Shown here piece by piece: positions 7,412 through 12,929 of a stretch of DNA of 12,929 nt. Each line of letters opens with the position of its first letter. Positions within the stretch are counted from its first letter, which is position 1. The stretch is taken from contig JAGOAF010000037.1 in NCBI GenBank assembly GCA_017984035.1, forward strand, positions 1 through 12,929. Reading direction: 5' to 3'. Source of the stretch: Flavobacterium sp. (GTDB taxonomy: Bacteria > Bacteroidota > Bacteroidia > Flavobacteriales > Flavobacteriaceae). The translations under genes and the position numbers were made by a program. A model generated the notes under the pieces. The model ran no database searches. It had not been told where the DNA came from and saw only the letters and a list, made by a program, of their open reading frames with translations.

Positions 7412-9667
7412 TTATTGTTTTGTAAACGGAATTTTTCGACCATCTACTAAAATCATTTCAAATCCGGTTTTGGCTTCATTAAATTCTAATTGCAATCCAG
7501 CACGTTTCGATTCAAATTTATTTGTACCTATTGGTGTTAAATTGAATTTTGGATAATTTGTAATTTCTACATTAAGTGCACCATTTTTTTCTGTTATTAT
7601 AAATTTAAGCGGCGCTTTGTCTGTAGTGTAAGTACCTAAAAATCCATCTAGAATTAGATCTTCTTCTACTTTTCCTTTGTCTGCAGTCCAAACATTATTG
7701 GCTTCATTTACATCCGGAAATACATGATCTGGATCTAATGTTATGCTTTCGATTGGTTCTGTTGAATTATGTTTGAAAGACCAATCAATATTTCGTTGCC
7801 ATATTTCAACTGGTAATTTAACACGCGTTACTTTTCCACTTTTAGTTTTGACATCCAAAACAATTGGCATTGCCATTTTTTCAAAATTCTCAATATTAAT
7901 TACAATGCCTTTAGCAGGATCATTCTTAATATATTTAATTGAATTAATTCCTTGGTCTAAACGCCAATTGTATTGGAACCAACCTCTCCAAAACCAACTT
8001 AAATCTTCTCCAACTACATTTTCAATAGTTCTAAAAAAGTCATCTGGAGTAGGGTGTTTGAATGCCCAACGTTCTACATAAGTACGTAAAGCCAAATCGA
8101 AACGTTCAGGACCTACTACTTGTTCTCTTAAAATTACTAAACCAGCACTTGGTTTAGAATAACACAAAGTTCCAATATTAGCTTCCTTCATATTATCTGG
8201 AGAGCTCATCATAGTTTCTAAAGCTGGGTTGGTGTATTGTTCTGATTCTCTGTGTAAATCTGCTTTTTCTTCTTTATACTCTCCTTTGTTAAAATCATAA
8301 GAACTCAACGAATTAATAAAGGTATTGAAACCTTCGTCCATCCAAGCAAATAAACGTTCGTTTGAACCAACAATCATTGGAAACCAAATGTGTCCAAATT
8401 CGTGATCTGTAACCCCCCAAAGACTGGCGCCTTTCGATTCCCATCCACAAAAAACAATTCCAGGATATTCCATTCCGCCTTCATTACCTGCAACGTTAGT
8501 GGCTACTGGGTAAGGATATTCAAACCATCTTTTCGAATAATTTTCAATCGAAGTTTTGGTATATTCTGTGGATCTACCCCAAGCGTCATTACCATCACTT
8601 TCTACAGGATATACAGATAAGGCTAATGCTTTTTTACCACTTGGTAAATTAATTTTAGCACCATCTAAAATAAAAGCTGGAGAAGAAGCCCAAGAAACAT
8701 CTCTTGCGTTCTTAATTTTATAATGCCATGTTTTTGCAGTAGAAGTTGTTTTAGACAAACTATTTACTTCTGCCGCAGTACGGATCATCACAGTTGCATC
8801 ACTTAATTTAGCTTGCGCCAAACGTTTTTGTTCTTCTAAAGTATAAACTTCAGTAGGGTTTACCAATTCTCCTGAACACACAACAATGTGATTTGAAGGT
8901 GTGGTTAATTTTACATCAAAATCTCCGTACTCCAAGTAAAATTCTGATGCCCCTAAATACGGATTGGTATTCCAACCTCTTACATCATCATAGACGCACA
9001 TTCTAGGATACCACTGTGCCATGGTGAAAATTTTACCATTTTTAGTTTCCAAAACTCCCATACGGTCTGAGCCTTCAAACGGAGCAATAAAAGAAAAGTC
9101 TATTTTAATTTTTACCACTCCCCCTTTTGGATTCAAACCTTGCGGAAGGAAAATTTGCATTCTTGTATCAGATATTACATACTTCGCATTCACTTCAGTT
9201 GTTTTGCCATTGGAAGTACTTACTAATTTTACCGATTTAATTTTATGCCCTCCGTCAAAAATTTGACCTTGAGCACCATTACGACTTCCAGAAATGGGCA
9301 CAACTGCATTACCTCTTGAATCGGCTTGAAACAAATTTTGATCTATATTCATCCAAACAAAATTCATTTTGTCAGGACTATTATTCGTATACGTAATTAA
9401 GCCAGAACCTGTAATTTCATTTTTTTGTTCGTCTAATTTAGCTGTCAATTGGTAATCCGCTCTGTTTTGCCAATATTCATGACCTGGTTGTCCGCTAGCA
9501 GAACGTGTATTTGTTCCGTTTTTCGAATAGAAAAATGGCGCAAAAGCATCGTGGTAATTGTAATTAGATTTTTGTTTCACCACAGCCGCTTGTTCTTGCG
9601 ACCAAGCCGAAGAAATACCTAGTAAAACAGTCAATACTAAAATGAGATTGTAACGTATGTTTTTCAT
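7412..9667 (-). CDS. Exported M1-family zinc metallopeptidase with extra C-terminal beta module
   Basis: This is a gluzincin aminopeptidase-like enzyme expected to trim peptides in the periplasm or at the cell surface. The 751-residue product starts [24 protein letters not shown], a signal peptide. An N-terminal beta domain (about 65-290) precedes the catalytic domain with GGMEYP (397-402, the substrate-binding GxMEN-like loop), the zinc motif HEFGH (422-426) and the third zinc ligand Glu445 exactly 18 residues later in WMDEGFNTF. Tyr503 ([10 protein letters not shown]) is a candidate transition-state tyrosine. After the helical part, residues about 671-751 (LDGFLGTY... to KIPFTKQ) form a separate strand-rich segment resembling DUF3471/lipocalin-like modules that follow other exported hydrolases. 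I see no lipobox and no clear type IX sorting domain. It stands alone between a terminator and a divergent epimerase gene. Its specificity is not predictable from sequence. Confidence 0.92.
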   Translation of the reverse strand: MKNIRYNLILVLTVLLGISSAWSQEQAAVVKQKSNYNYHDAFAPFFYSKNGTNTRSASGQPGHEYWQNRADYQLTAKLDEQKNEITGSGLITYTNNSPDKMNFVWMNIDQNLFQADSRGNAVVPISGSRNGAQGQIFDGGHKIKSVKLVSTSNGKTTEVNAKYVISDTRMQIFLPQGLNPKGGVVKIKIDFSFIAPFEGSDRMGVLETKNGKIFTMAQWYPRMCVYDDVRGWNTNPYLGASEFYLEYGDFDVKLTTPSNHIVVCSGELVNPTEVYTLEEQKRLAQAKLSDATVMIRTAAEVNSLSKTTSTAKTWHYKIKNARDVSWASSPAFILDGAKINLPSGKKALALSVYPVESDGNDAWGRSTEYTKTSIENYSKRWFEYPYPVATNVAGNEGGMEYPGIVFCGWESKGASLWGVTDHEFGHIWFPMIVGSNERLFAWMDEGFNTFINSLSSYDFNKGEYKEEKADLHRESEQYTNPALETMMSSPDNMKEANIGTLCYSKPSAGLVILREQVVGPERFDLALRTYVERWAFKHPTPDDFFRTIENVVGEDLSWFWRGWFQYNWRLDQGINSIKYIKNDPAKGIVINIENFEKMAMPIVLDVKTKSGKVTRVKLPVEIWQRNIDWSFKHNSTEPIESITLDPDHVFPDVNEANNVWTADKGKVEEDLILDGFLGTYTTDKAPLKFIITEKNGALNVEITNYPKFNLTPIGTNKFESKRAGLQLEFNEAKTGFEMILVDGRKIPFTKQ

Positions 9668-9686
9668 GTTTTTAAATTTTATATCA

Positions 9687-9716
9687 CAAATAAATGAAAA
9701 AAAAGAAGATTTTAAA
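9687..9716 (-). promoter_or_regulatory. Weak promoter candidate for the M1 peptidase
   Basis: On the minus strand TTTATTTG (9687-9694) matches TAnnTTTG at seven of eight positions and ends 19 bases before the ATG, the same offset as at aguB. The only -33-like sequence is TTTA at 9713-9716, 18 bases away. The region is almost all A and T, so the match is weakly informative. Confidence 0.3.
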
Positions 9717-9779
9717 CGATGTCGCTATAAATTTATTTTAAAATCAAAACAACCATTCAAGTATTACAATTTATCCTTA

Positions 9780-9787
9780 TATATTTA
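9780..9787 (+). promoter_or_regulatory. Weak -7 element candidate for the epimerase gene
   Basis: TATATTTA matches TAnnTTTG at seven of eight positions and ends 22 bases before the ATG at 9810. No good TTTG is found 17-23 bases upstream. Position supports it and sequence only partly; it would also place the upstream in-frame ATG codons outside the transcript. Confidence 0.35.
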
Positions 9788-9809
9788 CCATTCTAAATTC
9801 AAGAATACA

Positions 9810-10664
9810 ATGTCAATTATAACCTTAACCAATAGCACAATTAGTGCCCAAATTAAAACGCTAGGTGCTGAATTATGCTCCCTAAAAGACTTTTCGAATA
9901 GAGAATTTATTTGGGAAGGAAATCCAGTATATTGGGGTAAACATTCTCCAGTATTATTCCCAATTGTTGGTACGCTTAATAATAATACGTTCATTCATAA
10001 TACAAAAGAATACAAGCTTTCAAGACATGGATTTGCTAGAGAAATGGAATTTGAATTAATCGAAAAAACCGGGAACAGTGCCACTTTTTTGATACAATCC
10101 AATTCAGATACTTTAAAGAATTATCCTTTCCAATTTGAATTGCAAATTCAATATACTCTACTAAATAGATCTTTAGAAATATCTTACACGGTCATAAACA
10201 AAGATAAATTTGAAATTCCATTCTCAATTGGTGCTCATCCTGCCTTTGCATTAACAAGCAATTTTGAAGATTACAGCCTTGATTTTGAAAAAGTAGAACC
10301 TTTAGAATATACTTTACTTGAAAATGATTTAGTTTCAAAACAAACCAAAAAAATACACACCGATACAAATAGAGTTCCTCTATCATATGAATTATTTAAA
10401 AGAGATGCTTTAATTTTTAAGAAGTTACAATCCAATTCATTAACAATTATTGAAAAAGAAAAACCCATTTTAAAAGTTCATTTTGAGAACTTTCCTAACC
10501 TAGGTATTTGGACAAAAATGGGAGCTCCATTTATTTGTATTGAACCTTGGTTTGGTTACTCAGATACCACTGAAAGCAATGGCAATTTATTTGAAAAAGA
10601 AGGTATAATTGCATTAGAATCAAACGCTGCTTTTCAAGCAAAATTTAGTATAGAAATCCTTTAA
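9810..10664 (+). CDS. Aldose 1-epimerase family protein (LacX-like mutarotase)
   Basis: Galactose-mutarotase-like enzymes interconvert the alpha and beta anomers of sugars in the cytoplasm. The 284-residue product is a full beta-supersandwich domain. Residues corresponding to the catalytic set are His73 (LSRHGFAR), His143 (SIGAHPAF) and Glu245 (CIEPWFGYSD). The pattern LGAEL-SL, WGKHSPVLFPIVG and EPW-G-SD is that of the LacX/YeaD-like branch, whose natural sugars are mostly undetermined. The frame is open 51 codons further upstream to 9657, but that stretch is low-complexity, overlaps the divergent peptidase start and does not resemble the family, whose members begin close to this ATG. The GNAT gene follows after eight bases and is probably co-transcribed. 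Confidence 0.88.
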   Translation: MSIITLTNSTISAQIKTLGAELCSLKDFSNREFIWEGNPVYWGKHSPVLFPIVGTLNNNTFIHNTKEYKLSRHGFAREMEFELIEKTGNSATFLIQSNSDTLKNYPFQFELQIQYTLLNRSLEISYTVINKDKFEIPFSIGAHPAFALTSNFEDYSLDFEKVEPLEYTLLENDLVSKQTKKIHTDTNRVPLSYELFKRDALIFKKLQSNSLTIIEKEKPILKVHFENFPNLGIWTKMGAPFICIEPWFGYSDTTESNGNLFEKEGIIALESNAAFQAKFSIEIL

Positions 10665-10672
10665 CCACTACT

Positions 10673-11227
10673 ATGTTAGAATTCAACTTTACACCATTTC
10701 CAAACCTCGAAACTCATCGTTTGAAGTTAAGACGCCTTATTTCTAAAGATGTTAATGAAATTCTTGCGATGCGTTCGAACCCAGAAATCATGAAGTTCAT
10801 TCCAAGGCCTTTGATTACAACCTCAGAAGAAGCACTAGAATTCATCACTAAAATGGATGTAAATATAGATAGCAACTCACTAATTAATTGGGCTATTACT
10901 ACTAAAGAAAATGATCGATTAATTGGAATGATAGGGTATTACCGAATGAAGCCTGAAAATTATAGAGCTGAAGTCGGTTATTTATTATCAGCCGAATATC
11001 ATGGACATGGAATAATCACTGAGGCTTTGCAACGAGTTGTTCGATATGGATTTGAAGAAATGGGGTTAAATTCCATTGAAGCGGTGATTGACCCTGAAAA
11101 TTTTGCTTCTGAAAAAGTGTTATTAAAAACCAATTTTGTTAAAGAAGGTTGTTTTAAAGAACATCAGTTTTTTGAAGGAAAATTTTTAGACAGTGTTTTT
11201 TATTCGCTTTTAAAGAAAAACTATTAA
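10673..11227 (+). CDS. GNAT N-acetyltransferase (RimJ/RimL-like)
   Basis: This is a cytoplasmic acetyl-CoA-dependent acyltransferase of the GCN5 family; the acceptor is unknown. The 184 residues begin with the RimJ/RimL-type entry LETHRLKLRRLISKDVNEIL (12-31). Strand 4 and motif A (AEVGYLLSAEYHGHGIITEAL, 99-119) carry the pyrophosphate-binding loop EYHGHG, with Glu108 where Arg or Gln is usual. The later segment PENFASEKVLLKTNFVKEG (141-159) is the typical Asn/Ser-plus-KxGF-like region. It lies eight bases after the epimerase stop. Its own stop overlaps the stop of the convergent VF530 gene, with no terminator between them. Confidence 0.9.
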   Translation: MLEFNFTPFPNLETHRLKLRRLISKDVNEILAMRSNPEIMKFIPRPLITTSEEALEFITKMDVNIDSNSLINWAITTKENDRLIGMIGYYRMKPENYRAEVGYLLSAEYHGHGIITEALQRVVRYGFEEMGLNSIEAVIDPENFASEKVLLKTNFVKEGCFKEHQFFEGKFLDSVFYSLLKKNY

Positions 11228-11457
11228 TTGGCATTTAGTTTTGGAAGTGTTCTTATGTATAATTCTTCTACTTTTTTTCTGGCCCAATCCGTTTTGCGTA
11301 GAAATGTTAAACTTGATTTTAAACTTGGATTTTCATTAAAACACTTAATTTTGATTAATTCACCAAGGGTATCAAAACCATAAAATTGAACTAATTGTTC
11401 GACAATTTTTTGCAGTGTAATTCCGTGTAACGGATCTTTAGAAGATTTGTTTACCAT
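11224..11457 (-). CDS. VF530 family (DUF2132) small protein
   Basis: The 77-residue product is a complete VF530/DUF2132 protein: DPLHGITLQKIVEQLVQFYGFDTLGELIKIKCFNENPSLKSSLTFLRKTDWARKKVEELY carries the family's conserved blocks (DPLHGITLEKI, GW/F-xxLGxxI, CF-xxPSxKSSLKFLRKTxWAR). VF530 proteins are small helical proteins annotated as DNA-binding, with no established cellular role. The start is the only Met in the frame and sits just where the family begins. A perfect -7 box ends only four bases upstream, predicting a transcript with almost no leader. The stop codon overlaps that of the GNAT gene tail to tail (shared bases 11225-11226). It has no operon partner. Confidence 0.93.
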   Translation of the reverse strand: MVNKSSKDPLHGITLQKIVEQLVQFYGFDTLGELIKIKCFNENPSLKSSLTFLRKTDWARKKVEELYIRTLPKLNAN

Positions 11458-11477
11458 TCTACAAAGATATATATTCG
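11447..11477 (+). promoter_or_regulatory. Promoter of the histidine phosphatase gene
   Basis: TTTG (11447-11450) is followed after exactly 19 bases by TATATTCG (11470-11477), one change from TAnnTTTG. The pair matches the flavobacterial consensus and spacing. The ATG at 11506 begins 28 bases after the -7 box. The -33 element lies inside the start region of the divergent VF530 gene, so the two promoters interlock. Confidence 0.5.
11462..11469 (-). promoter_or_regulatory. -7 element of the VF530 gene, predicting a leaderless mRNA
   Basis: The minus strand reads TATCTTTG, a perfect TAnnTTTG, ending four bases before the ATG at 11457. Transcription in this class usually starts about 5-7 bases past the box, which would fall at or within the start codon. 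No clear TTTG was found 17-23 bases upstream, so the -33 element is weak or absent. Confidence 0.5.
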
Positions 11478-11505
11478 TTACATAAATTAATTCATATAGT
11501 TAAAA

Positions 11506-11991
11506 ATGAAAAAATACATTGTATTTCTACTCCTTTTCGGTTTCCAAATTCATTTTGGCCAAAACAAAACAACCCAATATTATTTTATAAGACATGCTGA
11601 AAAAGCGGATAGTTCTAAAAATCCCGATTTATCGGAAAAAGGTTTAGAGAGAGCACTAGAATGGAAAGCATTATTTTCAGCAATTCAATTTGATGCTGTC
11701 TATTCGACTGATTTTAAAAGAACACTTCAAACAATTCATCCCATTGTAGTAGAAAATGATCAACTGCTTAAATTATACAATCCCCAAATACTAGATATTG
11801 AAACATTTAAAAAGGAAACTAAAGGAAAAACCATTTTGATTGTTGGTCATAGCAATACTATTCCTAAAATGGTAAACCAATTAATTAAAGAAAATAAGTA
11901 TGGCGATATCGCAGAAAATCAGTTTGGTAACTTATACATCGTTACTTTATCAGAAAATCAAATACTATCCCATCTCTTGCATCTAAAATAA
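11506..11991 (+). CDS. Exported histidine phosphatase superfamily protein (SixA/PGAM-like)
   Basis: This is a branch-1 histidine phosphatase. The 161-residue product starts MKKYIVFLLLFGFQIHFGQ, a short signal peptide, so it probably works in the periplasm rather than on cytoplasmic phosphotransfer proteins like SixA itself. The catalytic core is complete but minimal: Arg29-His30 in YFIRHAEK (phosphohistidine nucleophile), the LSEKGLERA turn (42-50), Arg72 in VYSTDFKRTLQT, and the second His115 in LIVGHSNTIPKMV. The fold needs little more than this, so it is not truncated. The substrate is unknown; phosphorylated sugars, phytate-like compounds or nucleotides are possible. It has its own promoter, and smpB 53 bases downstream has a separate one. 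Confidence 0.88.
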   Translation: MKKYIVFLLLFGFQIHFGQNKTTQYYFIRHAEKADSSKNPDLSEKGLERALEWKALFSAIQFDAVYSTDFKRTLQTIHPIVVENDQLLKLYNPQILDIETFKKETKGKTILIVGHSNTIPKMVNQLIKENKYGDIAENQFGNLYIVTLSENQILSHLLHLK

Positions 11992-12006
11992 TTAAGTCCT
12001 TTTGTC

Positions 12007-12037
12007 TTTCCATTTTTTCTTTTTTGCACTACTTTTG
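12007..12037 (+). promoter_or_regulatory. Promoter of smpB
   Basis: TACTTTTG (12030-12037) is a perfect TAnnTTTG. TTTC (12007-12010), one change from TTTG, lies exactly 19 bases upstream. The box ends seven bases before the ATG at 12045, predicting a leader of at most a couple of bases. The TTG at 12024 that would extend the frame lies upstream of this box and cannot be in the transcript. Confidence 0.6.
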
Positions 12038-12044
12038 CCTCACT

Positions 12045-12497
12045 ATGCTAAAAACAGTCAACATACTTAATAAGAGAGCTCGTTTTGATTATGAAATAAT
12101 CGAAACCTATACTGCTGGAATTGTATTAGCTGGTACAGAAATCAAGTCCATCCGTTTAGGGAAAGCTAATATTACAGAGAGTTTTTGTGAATTTAGCAAC
12201 AATGAACTTTTCGCCATCAATACCTACATTGAAGAATACGCCTTTGGAAATCAATTCAATCACAAATCAAGAAGTGAACGTAAACTACTTTTAAATAAAC
12301 GTGAGTTAAAAGGATTAGCCAGAAGTGTTCAAGCCAAAGGGCTCACCATAGTACCTTTGAAAATGTTTACCAATGAAAAAGGAATGGCAAAACTAGAAAT
12401 CGGTTTGTGTCGTGGAAAGAAAACCTATGACAAACGAGAATCTCTAAAAGAACAAGATACCAAAAGAGATTTAGATAGAATTAAGAAAGCTTTTTGA
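12045..12497 (+). CDS. smpB: SsrA-binding protein SmpB
   Basis: SmpB binds the tRNA-like end of tmRNA and places it in the ribosomal A site, its C-terminal tail sensing the empty mRNA channel. The 150-residue product has the family blocks in order: NKRARFDYEIIETYTAGIVLAGTEIKSIR (about 9-37, conserved Glu32 in GTEIKS), the ANITESFCEF and AINTYIEEYAFGNQFNH strands, RKLLLNKRELKGL (79-91), and GLCRGKKTYDKRESLKEQD (120-138), then the basic tail RDLDRIKKAF. The frame runs back seven codons to a TTG at 12024, but a perfect -7 box lies in between, so the ATG at 12045 is chosen. The tmRNA it partners ends at base 126 of this window, about 12 kb away on the same strand. Confidence 0.97.
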   Translation: MLKTVNILNKRARFDYEIIETYTAGIVLAGTEIKSIRLGKANITESFCEFSNNELFAINTYIEEYAFGNQFNHKSRSERKLLLNKRELKGLARSVQAKGLTIVPLKMFTNEKGMAKLEIGLCRGKKTYDKRESLKEQDTKRDLDRIKKAF

Positions 12498-12513
12498 TCA
12501 AAAAGTTTTTTTT
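12490..12513 (+). terminator. Weak terminator-like hairpin at the end of smpB
   Basis: The palindrome CTTTTTGATCAAAAAG (12490-12505) overlaps the smpB stop codon and is followed directly by eight T's (12506-12513). The geometry suits an intrinsic terminator, but the stem has a single G-C pair outside the GATC centre and would be unstable, so termination may be partial. Confidence 0.4.
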
Positions 12514-12528
12514 ACAAAAAATTATGAC

Positions 12529-12546
12529 TAATTTTGTCTTGACAAA
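12529..12546 (+). promoter_or_regulatory. Promoter -7 box with overlapping inverted repeat before the HTH gene
   Basis: TAATTTTG (12529-12536) is a perfect TAnnTTTG ending 28 bases before the ATG at 12565; no TTTG is seen at the expected -33 position (TTTT at 12506-12509 is the closest). The inverted repeat TTTGTC-TT-GACAAA (12533-12546) overlaps its 3' half. An HTH protein is encoded immediately downstream, so this is a plausible autorepression operator; the promoter is better supported than the operator role. Confidence 0.5.
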
Positions 12547-12564
12547 TTTAAACATTTAATCAAA

Positions 12565-12929
12565 ATGAAAACACTAATCAAAATCGCTAGAGAAAAAAAA
12601 GGTCTCAAAACAAGAGAACTAGCTCATTTGATGGGCATAGATCAAGCCTTGATTAGTAAGTTTGAATCAGGCACAAGAAAACCAACAAAAGATCAAGTAG
12701 TAAAACTTGCTTCCCTACTGGAGATAGATTATGAAACATTGATGGTTGCTTGGTTAAAAGAAAAAATATTATATGAAATTGGACAAGATGAATTCGCTCT
12801 AAAAGCCTTACAGGTTGCCGAAGAAGAAATACGATATGTTGCAAAAAACAACACTAATACACTTTCAAAATCTTTAGAAACACTTTTAGCTCAAATTGAT
12901 GTTTTAAAAGCCAAATTAGACCGTGTTCG
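12565..12929 (+). CDS. XRE-type helix-turn-helix protein, 3' end outside window (possible HTH-Fic fusion)
   Basis: The reading frame opens at the ATG 12565 and is still open after 121 codons at the window edge, so this is a partial gene. Residues about 5-62 are a standard Cro/C1 (XRE) HTH domain: AREKKGLKTRELAHLMGIDQALISKFESGTRKPTKDQVVKLASLLEI, with the recognition helix around QALISKFESG. A helical linker follows (WLKEKILYEIGQDEFALKALQVAEEEI, about 63-89), then a second helix LSKSLETLLAQIDVLKAKLDRV (100-121). That last stretch resembles the helix (IDxLKxxLDxxRPL) that opens many Fic-domain AMP-transferases, and I recall Bacteroidota proteins joining such an HTH to Fic. The Fic motif HxFx(D/E)GNGRxxR would be beyond the window, so the fusion is inference. 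Alternatively it is a plain XRE regulator with a coiled-coil tail. Confidence 0.85.
   Translation, partial: MKTLIKIAREKKGLKTRELAHLMGIDQALISKFESGTRKPTKDQVVKLASLLEIDYETLMVAWLKEKILYEIGQDEFALKALQVAEEEIRYVAKNNTNTLSKSLETLLAQIDVLKAKLDRV

Noticed and set aside
7743..8081. Open frame of 112 codons on the plus strand inside the M1 peptidase gene
   Set aside because: It is antisense to an intact conserved coding region, has no promoter or recognisable domain, and is expected by chance in AT-rich DNA.
9657..9809. 51-codon N-terminal extension of the epimerase
   Set aside because: It overlaps the start of the divergent M1 peptidase, is Lys/Phe/Tyr-rich low-complexity sequence and does not resemble the family, which begins at the ATG at 9810.
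10192..10468. Two overlapping minus-strand frames inside the epimerase gene
   Set aside because: Both lie opposite conserved epimerase sequence and look like random translations.
12490..12505. Palindrome CTTTTTGATCAAAAAG as a regulator binding site
   Set aside because: It overlaps the smpB stop and is followed by eight T's, so a weak terminator is the simpler explanation.
12653..12844. Minus-strand frame of 63 codons at the right end
   Set aside because: It is the reverse of the XRE-HTH coding sequence, which has a clear domain on the plus strand.
1..12929. Mobile element, prophage, CRISPR or defence island
   Set aside because: No transposase, integrase, terminal inverted repeats, spaced repeats or defence nuclease was seen; genes are standard housekeeping or envelope types.

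Overview
The window looks like chromosomal core sequence from a member of the Bacteroidota, most likely a Flavobacteriaceae/Flavobacterium-type genome. The grounds are AT-rich DNA, a complete set of well-formed genes on both strands, and repeated TAnnTTTG (-7) elements just upstream of starts in place of sigma70 boxes or strong Shine-Dalgarno sites. The gene content also fits: menaquinone synthesis, an M1 peptidase with a short signal peptide, VF530 and a CvfB-type S1 protein. The genus is inference; the promoter type and gene families are read from the sequence.

Layout: (1) 1-126 is the 3' end of tmRNA (ssrA), followed by a terminator at 128-162 shared with the convergent genes. (2) 165-4304, minus strand, is a menaquinone block reading menB > menA > an unnamed exported cysteine/TPR protein > menC. 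menB carries the internal carboxylate (Asp151) of type II enzymes. (3) 4409-5263, minus, is a CvfB-like S1/winged-helix RNA-binding protein, divergent from (4) 5412-7342, plus, aguB-aguA, which convert agmatine to putrescine. A bidirectional terminator at 7362-7394 separates this from (5) 7412-9667, minus, a large exported M1 metallopeptidase with an extra C-terminal beta module. (6) 9810-11227, plus, is a LacX-like aldose epimerase plus a GNAT acetyltransferase. (7) 11224-11457, minus, is a VF530 (DUF2132) protein whose stop codon overlaps the GNAT stop. (8) 11506-11991, plus, is an exported histidine phosphatase. (9) 12045-12497, plus, is smpB, the protein partner of tmRNA. (10) 12565 to the end, plus, is the N-terminal part of an XRE-type HTH protein cut by the window edge, possibly an HTH-Fic fusion.

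Functional links: the two trans-translation partners, ssrA and smpB, lie on the same strand about 12 kb apart and bracket the window. MenC, MenA and MenB are three menaquinone enzymes in one transcription direction; the other men genes are not here. AguA and AguB are consecutive enzymes. Perfect or near-perfect TAnnTTTG elements within 4-30 bases of the starts identify probable promoters. For cvfB and smpB they lie inside the longest open frame and so fix the true start downstream.

I see no mobile element, CRISPR array, prophage or obvious defence island. The least ordinary items are the Cys/TPR protein inside the men cluster, the overlapping VF530/phosphatase promoters, the extra C-terminal module on the M1 peptidase, and the truncated HTH protein with an inverted repeat on its promoter. 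There is no stretch over 300 bases without a gene; the longest gap, 9668-9809, holds two weak divergent promoter candidates.
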